From: DTU049 sp033809015
GTDB lineage: Bacteria > Bacteroidota > Bacteroidia > Bacteroidales > DTU049
Length of the DNA: 13,988 nt
Assembly: GCA_033809015.1 (NCBI GenBank)
Contig: JAPXMM010000060.1
Location: 1-13,988, forward strand
Direction of reading: 5' to 3'
The position numbers and the translations under genes are program-made. Shown piece after piece: positions 7,090 to 13,988 of the stretch (the stretch's first letter is position 1; every line of letters starts with the position of its first letter). The notes below the pieces were generated by a model. That model did not search any database. It was not told where the DNA came from and saw only the letters and a program-made list of their open reading frames with translations.

Positions 7090-10000
7090 AAATTTTTAAG
7101 TTTTTTATATTCTTAATACTTATCAATTGCTTTAATAATGTATTAGCTCAACCTTTTGGTAATGAATGGATTAACTATCAGAGATATTATTATAAAATAA
7201 AAATTACTAATGAAGGCATATATAGGATTAATTATAATACTCTTATCTCTGCTGGCATACCTATTAATACCATTGATCCCAGGCTAATGCAAATTTATCA
7301 TAATGGTGAGGAACAATATATATACATTCATGGTGAAAATGATGGATCATTTGATAGTAACGACTTTATAGAATTTTATGCTAAAGGTAATGATGGTAAA
7401 ATAGATAAATATTTATATAAAAATCCCAATAATCAGGCAAATGACAATTACAGCTTGATTAATGATACTGCTACGTATTTTCTCACTTGGAATACTTCAC
7501 TTAATAATAAACGTCTTGCTCTTTATAAAAACACTAATTATTCATCATATCAAGCAGAATCATATATTTTTTATAATAATAGAATCGATTATACTAGTTA
7601 TTACTATCCTGGTGCCATAGATGATGCTGGATTATCAGACTTCGATTATACTCAAGCAGAGGGTTGGTTCGATGCTACCATGAGTATTAATAGTTCTCAG
7701 CCAGGTGTACCACAGAATTATTCTAAACAAATTCAAACCATCCTCCCATATAATTCTGGACCACTATCAAGTATTAAAATAATGATTACTGGTCAATCTA
7801 ATTATCTTGGTTATCCACATCATTTAAAAGTTAATTTCCTTGCTAATACTATTGATACCATATTCACTGGCTACAAAAATATCCTTATTGAGAATAATTT
7901 CTCTACTTCTTCTCTTTCAAATAATTTGAATATTAATTTCACTCTACCGAGTGATCTCGGTGCTACTGTTGATAGAATAGCTATATCATATATTGATGTT
8001 TCATATCCTAGATTACCAAATTTTAATAATTCTTATGCTTTAAAATATAAACTAAAAGATAATGGACAATCAGTGAGATACATACATTTCACTAATGTGG
8101 CTGGTAATAATAATGATACTCTAATAACATATGATATTATAAATAATAAAAGAATTTTTTCCACAAAAAATAATAATATTGTGGATATATGCATTGCGAT
8201 GAATGGTAATGATGCTGAATTATTTAGCTCTACAGAGAGCAAAATAAATATTATTTCTCAACTGATTCCTGTTAATGGCACAGGAAAATTTACAAACTTT
8301 CAAATGCTAGGACTCAATAGAGCTGATTATATTATTATCACTCATCCTAATTTAATTAATAGTGCAAATAATTATGCTAATTATAGAGCTATAACTGGCT
8401 ATTCCCCTATTGTAGCAAATGTAGATGAGTTGTATGATCAATTCTCATATGGTATAGGAAAGCACCCATTAGGTATCCGTAATTTCCTCAGATATTCATT
8501 GGCTAACGCAGATGTAGAAATAAAAGGAGTATTTTTGATAGGTAAACCATACAAGGCTGGTGAAGGGACTAACTATCGTAATAATGCAACTATTTATGCT
8601 CAAACATTAGTGCCATCTATGGGCAATCCACCATCAGATCAATTATTTCTATCAGGTATAATTGATACATTATATCAACCTGCAATACCTATTGGTCGAT
8701 TGGCTGCTCGTACTTCTAATGATGTAGATATTTATCTACAAAAAGTCATTGACTTCGAAAATGAAATGAAGCTGCCATATAATGCTAATCTACCAATGGA
8801 CCAACAATGGAGAAAAAAAGTCTTACATTTTGCTGGTGGTTCAGACATAAATCAAATGAATCAATTTTTATCTTATTTGAACCAATATAAAACAAAAATT
8901 GAAAATCCTTATTTTGGTGGTAACGTATGGACTTTTACAAAAAATACTAGCGACCCAATAACACAAAGTTTAAGTGATAGCATCAGGTTTCTAGTTGATC
9001 ACGGAGTGAAAATGATGACATTTTTTGGCCACGCTGCTGGACAAGGTTTTGATATTAGCATAGATGATCCTAATTCATATAATAATTATAAACGATATCC
9101 TTTTATTTTAGCCAATTCATGCTTTGTAGGTGATTTATTTCAATCATCTCCTTCAGCTAGTGAACAATTTGTTTTAATTCCTAATAAAGGGATGATTGGA
9201 TTTTTAGGCACTAACACTGCTTCATATGCTTCATATTTACATCTATTTAGCAATAAATTGATAAATCATATATCTTATGAATCATATGGTAAATCTATTG
9301 GTGAAATAATGAAAAACACTATTAGAGATATTCAAGCACCTAATGATTATTATAAAAAAGTTATTTGCTATGATTTCATCCTACATTGTGATCCAGCTAT
9401 CAGACTAGGAATTGATAGTTTGCCAGATTACATGGTTAATAATCAAAGGGTTTTTACTCAACCAAGTATTATAAGTAATGAAATAGATTCATTCAAATTA
9501 TTTGTTGTCGCATATAATTTGGGCAAAGCTATCAATGATTCAATTTTTATAGAAATTATAAGAGATTTTCCTGATAATACAAGTGAAAATTATATAAAAA
9601 GAATAGCAGCTCCTTTCTATCAAGACACTATCGCATTCACTATACCTACTAAAGCTATTAAAAGCATAGGTATGAATAAATTTAAAATCACAATAGATTC
9701 GTATAATAATACTATAGAGAGTAACGAAAACAATAATACAACAGAGTATATACTTTGGATTAATTCATATGATGCTGTGCCTATCTATCCGTACGAATTT
9801 GCAGTAATCCCAGATACTTTTGTTACCTTGATAGCTTCTTCTGGCAATCCTTTCCCATCATTGAATAAATATATTTTTGAGATAGACACTACTATATATT
9901 TTAATAGTCCATTTAAGGTACAAAGTCCTATTATAGAACAAGCTGGAGGTATCATACAATGGCAATTACCATTTGATATGTTACAATTGCCAGACAGCAC

Positions 10001-12134
10001 AGTTTATTATTGGCGAGTAAAAACTTTAACATCTTCTTATTGGAGAAATAGCTCTTTTCAATTTATAAAAAATAGAAGAGGCTGGGGACAAGCACATTTC
10101 TTTCAATTCGAAAATAACTATTATGTTTATATGACTACTCATAGGCCAACTAGAAGCTTTAGCTACATAAACACAATAATAAATATAGCAGCTAAAACTG
10201 GCTATTATCCATATATTCCTTGGTATGAGGAATGGTATAGAATTAATAATGCACTTAAAGGACAATGGTCTTGCACAAATAATAGTGGTCATGGTATGAA
10301 ATTTGCTGTTTTTGATACTATTTCTATAAATCCATGGGCTAATACTGATCCAGATCATGATGGACTAGGTCCATATGAAGCGTTGAATTGTAGAGATTAC
10401 GTTTATTATGATTTCGATTTTTTCACTACTGATAGCATATGGCAACAAAGAATGGTAAATTTTATAAATGCAGTTCCTAATGGATACTATATTTTAGCTT
10501 TTAGTCATAGAAATCACAATGCACAGAATTACCCAGAAAATCTCTACCAAGCTTTTGAAAGCTTCGGCTCAGCTATGATACGTTCTATTCCTAATGATCA
10601 TCCATATATTATTTTTGGTAGAAAAGGATATCCTATCGGCACTGCTGATGAAACGGTAGGTTTAGATATTACGAGCATAATCACAGATTCATGGGATATA
10701 ACTACTAAATGGGAAGAAGGTTCTATGCTATCACCATTAATTGGTCCTGCTCAAAAGTGGAATAGTATTCACTGGAGAGTGCGTAGTCTAGAGAATGGTC
10801 ACTTAACAGATACTGTGAGATTATTTGTACTAGGTGTTAAAGAAAATGGTACTATCGATACTCTATTTGCTAACATTAGACCTATTGCAGATTCATTAGA
10901 TATTTATAATCTAGACCAACAGATTTCTGCCGATACTTATCCATATTTGAAATTACTTATGAAATCTAAAGATGATGCTTTACATACAGCACCACAACCT
11001 ATACGCTGGCAAGTTTTATATACACCTGTACCAGAAACTGCAATATTAGACTTCACTCAAAATTATTCTTTTTATAAAGATACTTTGCAAGAGGGAGAAA
11101 TGGGAAAATTAAAAATATCTACTAAAAATATTAGTTCACAAGATTTCAAAGATTCTCTATGGGTGAAATATTGGATTAAAACTAATACAAATGAAATTAT
11201 TAATTTAGATATAAGAAAAACTCGCCTCCACCCTGCCAATGATATTTTAACAGATAGTATAAATTTTCAAACTGTTGGACTAAATGGTATCAATCAACTA
11301 TGGGTAGAGTTTAATCCTATTAATTCTCTTACAAATAATTATTACGAATTAGAGCAAACTCATATAAATAATATTGCTAATATACCGTTTTTTGTAAGCA
11401 AAGACAAAATAAATCCTTTGCTGGATGTTACCTTTGATGGTGTACACATCTTAAATGGTGACATTGTAAGTGCAGAACCACATATTAAAATTACTATAAG
11501 AGATGAAAATAAATTCCTTAAGCTCGATGATACGAGTGCTGTTACTGTTTTTCTAAAAAGTCCTAATTCTACAGAATATGAAAGAATATATTTTGTAGAA
11601 TCTAATGTATATAAATTGCTATTCACTCCTGCTAATGATCCAAATACTAATGTATGCTACATAGATTGGTATGCTAAATTTGATAAAGATGGAGTATATG
11701 AATTGCGTGTACAAGCTAAAGATCGCAGCAATAATCTAAGTGGTATCTCTGACTACATCATTAAATTTGAGATTATACAGAAACCAGCTATTACTTATCT
11801 AACAAATTGGCCTAATCCATTTAGCACTCAAACGCATTTCGTGTTTACTCTCACTGGTAGTAGAGTTCCTGAATATTTTACTATTCAAATAATGACTATT
11901 TCAGGTAAAATTGTTAAAGAAATCTCCAGAGAAGAATTAGGGCATCTACATATTGGCAGAAATATAACAAGCTATGCTTGGGATGGTAGAGATATGTATG
12001 GGAATCTACTAGCAAACGGTGTATATCTTTATAGAGTAATTACACAATTAAATGGTGAATCTATAGAACACATACAAACAGATCTAGATCAATATTTCGC
12101 AAAAGGATTTGGTAAAATGGTAATAATCAGATAA
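7086..12134 (+). CDS. porU2: PorU2-like C25 cysteine peptidase, T9SS-type surface protein
   Basis: 1682 residues. A signal peptide covers residues 1-21 (cleavage A21|Q22). Next is a PorU-type N-terminal beta region (about 28-400; EWINYQRYYYKIKITNEGIY, then GENDGSFDSNDFIEFYAKG). The Peptidase_C25 (gingipain/PorU) domain spans about 413-790, with catalytic His in FFGHAAGQ (H649) and catalytic Cys in ANSCFVGD (C679), both intact and 30 residues apart as in gingipains. A CARDB-like beta domain follows (about 790-890), then an Fn3-like segment ending DSTVYYWRV (before about 990), a long beta-rich region, and a C-terminal domain (about 1570-1682) with NWPNPFS at 1574-1580, SYAWDGRD and LANGVYLYRV (FlgD-like/T9SS CTD). 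It ends in KGFGKMVIIR. In known systems PorU removes the CTD of cargo and attaches cargo to A-LPS at the surface; PorU2 is a longer relative of unproven role. Start: ATG overlaps the porV2 stop. No clear terminator follows. Confidence 0.87.
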   Translation: MKIFKFFIFLILINCFNNVLAQPFGNEWINYQRYYYKIKITNEGIYRINYNTLISAGIPINTIDPRLMQIYHNGEEQYIYIHGENDGSFDSNDFIEFYAKGNDGKIDKYLYKNPNNQANDNYSLINDTATYFLTWNTSLNNKRLALYKNTNYSSYQAESYIFYNNRIDYTSYYYPGAIDDAGLSDFDYTQAEGWFDATMSINSSQPGVPQNYSKQIQTILPYNSGPLSSIKIMITGQSNYLGYPHHLKVNFLANTIDTIFTGYKNILIENNFSTSSLSNNLNINFTLPSDLGATVDRIAISYIDVSYPRLPNFNNSYALKYKLKDNGQSVRYIHFTNVAGNNNDTLITYDIINNKRIFSTKNNNIVDICIAMNGNDAELFSSTESKINIISQLIPVNGTGKFTNFQMLGLNRADYIIITHPNLINSANNYANYRAITGYSPIVANVDELYDQFSYGIGKHPLGIRNFLRYSLANADVEIKGVFLIGKPYKAGEGTNYRNNATIYAQTLVPSMGNPPSDQLFLSGIIDTLYQPAIPIGRLAARTSNDVDIYLQKVIDFENEMKLPYNANLPMDQQWRKKVLHFAGGSDINQMNQFLSYLNQYKTKIENPYFGGNVWTFTKNTSDPITQSLSDSIRFLVDHGVKMMTFFGHAAGQGFDISIDDPNSYNNYKRYPFILANSCFVGDLFQSSPSASEQFVLIPNKGMIGFLGTNTASYASYLHLFSNKLINHISYESYGKSIGEIMKNTIRDIQAPNDYYKKVICYDFILHCDPAIRLGIDSLPDYMVNNQRVFTQPSIISNEIDSFKLFVVAYNLGKAINDSIFIEIIRDFPDNTSENYIKRIAAPFYQDTIAFTIPTKAIKSIGMNKFKITIDSYNNTIESNENNNTTEYILWINSYDAVPIYPYEFAVIPDTFVTLIASSGNPFPSLNKYIFEIDTTIYFNSPFKVQSPIIEQAGGIIQWQLPFDMLQLPDSTVYYWRVKTLTSSYWRNSSFQFIKNRRGWGQAHFFQFENNYYVYMTTHRPTRSFSYINTIINIAAKTGYYPYIPWYEEWYRINNALKGQWSCTNNSGHGMKFAVFDTISINPWANTDPDHDGLGPYEALNCRDYVYYDFDFFTTDSIWQQRMVNFINAVPNGYYILAFSHRNHNAQNYPENLYQAFESFGSAMIRSIPNDHPYIIFGRKGYPIGTADETVGLDITSIITDSWDITTKWEEGSMLSPLIGPAQKWNSIHWRVRSLENGHLTDTVRLFVLGVKENGTIDTLFANIRPIADSLDIYNLDQQISADTYPYLKLLMKSKDDALHTAPQPIRWQVLYTPVPETAILDFTQNYSFYKDTLQEGEMGKLKISTKNISSQDFKDSLWVKYWIKTNTNEIINLDIRKTRLHPANDILTDSINFQTVGLNGINQLWVEFNPINSLTNNYYELEQTHINNIANIPFFVSKDKINPLLDVTFDGVHILNGDIVSAEPHIKITIRDENKFLKLDDTSAVTVFLKSPNSTEYERIYFVESNVYKLLFTPANDPNTNVCYIDWYAKFDKDGVYELRVQAKDRSNNLSGISDYIIKFEIIQKPAITYLTNWPNPFSTQTHFVFTLTGSRVPEYFTIQIMTISGKIVKEISREELGHLHIGRNITSYAWDGRDMYGNLLANGVYLYRVITQLNGESIEHIQTDLDQYFAKGFGKMVIIR

Positions 12135-12206
12135 ATGTGAAACTATTTTAGAATTATTAAAATATCAGCAATAAATGATGAGATTTTTCAAAAAAAATAC
12201 ATAAAT

Positions 12207-12738
12207 ATGAAAAGTTTAAAAATTTTGATTTTAATTTCAAATATTTTTATGTGCAATAATATTTATTCATAAAAATATGTATATACTAATGTTAATAGAG
12301 ATTTGATAGAATATCAAATTAGTGATAGTTTAAAAAAACTTATTAATCAATTATATTATAAATGATTTTGGTAAATATAACGATAATTCAATTTTTTTCA
12401 CATTTGATGCAAATTATAAATATAACCTAAATATTGATAGTTGTGTAATAAAAATAGAATTATGTACAGAAATATTACCATCTACTGACAAAGAGATAAA
12501 AGGTTTTTTTAAACTTAACAATAAACTATTTTTTGTAATAAATAGACATAATGATATTTCATATCCTACCGATAGTATCAAGGAAGTAGAATATATGAGA
12601 GTAAAGAGTCATAAAGATAATACTTTATTAGAATTTTTATTTTATGAAGATGATATGCCCCTTTGGCATTTTGGTTACAAAGATGGAAAAATTTATTTAA
12701 TAGATTATTGGAAAAATTATAATTTTGATAATTGGTAA
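12207..12738 (+). pseudogene. Broken gene for a small secreted protein (one nonsense change, one frameshift)
   Basis: ATG at 12207 encodes a signal peptide (MKSLKILILISNIF...) and hits TAA at 12270-12272 after 21 codons. The same frame then stays open for 30 more codons (KYVYTNVNRDLIEYQ...) to a TGA at 12363. From about 12334 the next frame opens and runs to TAA at 12736-12738, giving sequence such as GKYNDNSIFFTF and YEDDMPLWHFGYKDGK. Joined, this is one gene of about 175 codons. A CAA codon in place of the TAA would give ...NNIYS|QKYVY, matching the S|Q or A|Q cleavage sites of the other secreted proteins here; one C-to-T change is enough. The frameshift lies between 12331 and 12363, with a run of seven A (12332-12338) as likely site. 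Function is unrecognised. Sequencing error is possible, though two separate lesions favour real decay. Confidence 0.65.
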
Positions 12739-12800
12739 TAATTTTAAATATTTTTTAAGATAATGCAAAAGTAGAATAGAACCCAACAAAATCAAATAAT

Positions 12801-13613
12801 ATGAAACGTTATTTTTATTTAGTGTTATCACTAATATTTGTGATGAATACATTGAAAAGTCAAGAAAACCTTGTATATAATGGGGGTTTTGAAGAATATT
12901 GGGGCCCACCTGATATATGGTTAATGTATTCGTTAGTGGGATGGAGATGTGTTCATATAGATTATTATAATACATGTTGTAAAAATATTGAATGTAGTGT
13001 ACCATGTAATTGGGCTGGTTGTTATTATCCAAAATCTGGAAATGCTTATATAGGGATGATGCTTTTTAGTGTAGAAAACTCCGGCATGGAACGTATTCAA
13101 GGTATATTAATAGAGCCATTAGAAAAAGGCGTAAAATATAAGGTTAGTTTTGGGGTACGTCTAGCATATCAATTTAGTGATTATGCTGCATACAATATAG
13201 GTATATACTTCTCTAAGGACAGCATAATATTTAAGAATCAAAATGAATTAAGTTTTCAACATAAATACTATAAAATAATGGAGCCAGAACATACAGCACA
13301 TGTTAGTAATCCCAAAGGTATTTATATAAAAGATACTAATTGGGTAGAGATAAGTGGTATATACACAGCTAAAGGTGGAGAGCAATATATAACAATAGGA
13401 ATGTTTTGGGATGATAATCCAAAGGTAATAAAGGCTTTGGATGAAGTTCAAAATACAGGAGATTTTAAAAAATTTGGGAAGGTTGTAGCTAAAAATACAT
13501 TTATAAGAAATAAATATATGGTTAAAAAATATAAAAACGCAGATTCGAAAGGTGAACAGCATTTCCCATACTATCTCATTGATGATGTTAGTGTAGTGAA
13601 ATTAGAAGAATGA
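12801..13613 (+). CDS. Secreted jelly-roll-like (carbohydrate-binding-type) protein with cysteine cluster
   Basis: 270 residues. Signal peptide 1-20 (MKRYFYLVLSL..., cleavage S20|Q21). The mature part begins ENLVYNGGFEEY and continues ...SVPCNWAGCYYPKSGNAYIG, IQGILIEPLEKGVKYKVSFG, GGEQYITIG and YYLIDDVSVV. This series is typical of the galactose-binding/CBM-like jelly-roll domain often found in Bacteroidota secreted proteins and at the N-terminus of some OmpA-family proteins. Here the domain stands alone: no OmpA domain and no T9SS C-terminal domain follow, so the route beyond the periplasm is unclear. All six cysteines of the mature protein (C50, C59, C60, C65, C69, C74) lie within 25 residues, which suggests disulfides or a metal site. 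A Lys-rich insertion (about 205-255) interrupts the last strands. The gene follows the broken secreted-protein gene by 62 bases. Ligand and function are unknown. Confidence 0.8.
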   Translation: MKRYFYLVLSLIFVMNTLKSQENLVYNGGFEEYWGPPDIWLMYSLVGWRCVHIDYYNTCCKNIECSVPCNWAGCYYPKSGNAYIGMMLFSVENSGMERIQGILIEPLEKGVKYKVSFGVRLAYQFSDYAAYNIGIYFSKDSIIFKNQNELSFQHKYYKIMEPEHTAHVSNPKGIYIKDTNWVEISGIYTAKGGEQYITIGMFWDDNPKVIKALDEVQNTGDFKKFGKVVAKNTFIRNKYMVKKYKNADSKGEQHFPYYLIDDVSVVKLEE

Positions 13614-13731
13614 AATAATCCATTCTATGAAATAAAATCTTCAATACCTCCCTTTCAGCTAGCTATTAATCTCCCACCTAAACTCTAAATTGGCTCAAAA
13701 CTCAACCATCAGGTTTTGTTAAACCCGCATT

Positions 13732-13859
13732 GGGAAATGATTTGTTATAAAACAAGCAAGCCGTATGGGACAAAAGGGTTTACACTGTTTGAGCAAGCTA
13801 TAGCTTGCGAGTTTGTAAACCCCAAGAGGTGATTGCGTAGTTTTATCAAATCATTTCCC
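13732..13859. repeat. Nested inverted-repeat element, three stacked stems
   Basis: Outer arms 13732-13753 and 13840-13859 pair over 20 bp with a two-base bulge (GGGAAATGATTTG at the left end, CAAATCATTTCCC at the right). A middle stem pairs GGGTTTACA (13776-13784) with TGTAAACCC (13814-13822). The centre is a perfect 16-bp palindrome, GCAAGCTATAGCTTGC (13793-13808). The element is visibly more G+C-rich than its surroundings and has no coding frame. It resembles dispersed intergenic palindromic elements; a structured RNA or a MITE-like element are alternatives. Only one copy lies in this window, so dispersal is inferred. Confidence 0.65.
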
Positions 13860-13877
13860 TAGCGGAGATTTTTTTGC

Positions 13878-13904
13878 TACTTTTTTGTAGTTGACAAAAA
13901 AGTA
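13878..13904. terminator. 10-bp hairpin with T/A-rich arms, possible bidirectional terminator
   Basis: TACTTTTTTG (13878-13887) and its exact reverse complement CAAAAAAGTA (13895-13904) enclose a 7-base loop. A further run of T precedes it at 13869-13875. It starts 18 bases after the nested repeat and may belong to the same element, or terminate transcription arriving from 12801-13613. The stem is low in G+C, so termination strength is uncertain. Confidence 0.4.
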
Positions 13905-13948
13905 AATGAAATAGAAATTTATTCAAAAATATTCATTAATTTTATATC

Positions 13949-13988
13949 ATGAAAATAAAGTTGCAATATTTCTATCACACCGACCACC
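13949..13988 (+). CDS. Possible start of a gene running off the right edge
   Basis: ATG at 13949 opens a frame of 13 codons (MKIKLQYFYHTDH) with no stop before the window ends. The upstream sequence is AT-rich, as at the other starts here, and the position just after a hairpin fits a new transcription unit. Thirteen codons are too few to identify anything, and the frame could be chance. Confidence 0.25.
   Translation, partial: MKIKLQYFYHTDH

Noticed and set aside
12720..12727. TAATTTTG box upstream of the 12801 gene.
   Set aside because: It matches the -7 consensus, but no TTG sits at a usable distance and it lies within the end of the broken gene's reading frame, about 73 bases before the ATG.
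12697..13032. Minus-strand open frame of 111 codons covering the start of the 12801 gene.
   Set aside because: It is low-complexity (Asn/Tyr/Ile), overlaps a well-supported secreted protein in the opposite strand and has no recognisable motif.
13248..13562. Minus-strand open frame of 104 codons.
   Set aside because: It is a complement shadow of the 12801-13613 gene; Phe/Ile/Tyr-rich with no signal or motif.
1..13988. CRISPR array, tRNA or rRNA genes, phage or defence modules.
   Set aside because: No regularly spaced direct repeats, no cloverleaf-like segment with an anticodon arm and no rRNA-like stretches were seen; none of the proteins has a defence or phage signature.

Overview
The window is AT-rich (roughly 30% G+C by eye) and looks like a chromosome segment from a member of the Bacteroidota. 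The evidence is a PorV2/PorU2-type pair from the type IX secretion (T9SS) world, a lipoprotein with an acidic stretch right after the lipobox cysteine, secreted proteins whose predicted mature ends start with Gln, and promoter matches to the Bacteroidota -7 consensus TAnnTTTG. I cannot name a genus.

Layout. (1) 1-3124, minus strand: the first 1041 codons of a very large redox enzyme that continues past the left edge. It joins in one chain a [2Fe-2S] domain, an FAD/NAD(P)-type oxidoreductase, a double 4Fe-4S ferredoxin, a BFD-like [2Fe-2S] domain and a DAO-type amine dehydrogenase. These modules are usually separate subunits of sarcosine oxidase / dye-linked proline dehydrogenase / HcnABC-type complexes. 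Upstream are a candidate promoter and a long, almost perfect AT-rich palindrome. (2) 3474-4310, minus: a predicted surface lipoprotein of unknown function that ends in a perfect 14-bp hairpin. (3) 4606-5681: an IS1595-like insertion sequence with 11-bp terminal inverted repeats. Its transposase frame is intact, but the second catalytic Asp position reads Lys and the usual Asn position reads Glu. (4) 6013-12134, plus: a translationally coupled pair, a PorV2-like outer-membrane barrel and a 1682-residue C25 (gingipain/PorU-like) cysteine peptidase with both catalytic residues. (5) 12207-12738: a broken secreted-protein gene with one in-frame stop and one frameshift. (6) 12801-13613: a small secreted protein with a jelly-roll-like fold pattern and a cysteine cluster. 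(7) 13732-13904: a nested inverted-repeat element of different base composition plus a second hairpin. A possible new gene starts at 13949 and runs off the right edge.

How the parts work together: porV2 and porU2 overlap by four bases (ATGA) and almost certainly form one transcription unit. By family knowledge, the barrel would act as shuttle or docking partner for the surface peptidase. The redox enzyme and the lipoprotein are on the opposite strand and show no clear functional tie to the secretion pair. The insertion sequence sits between the two gene sets. No complete new system is evident. The most unusual items are the five-module redox fusion, the altered transposase active site and the nested hairpin element.
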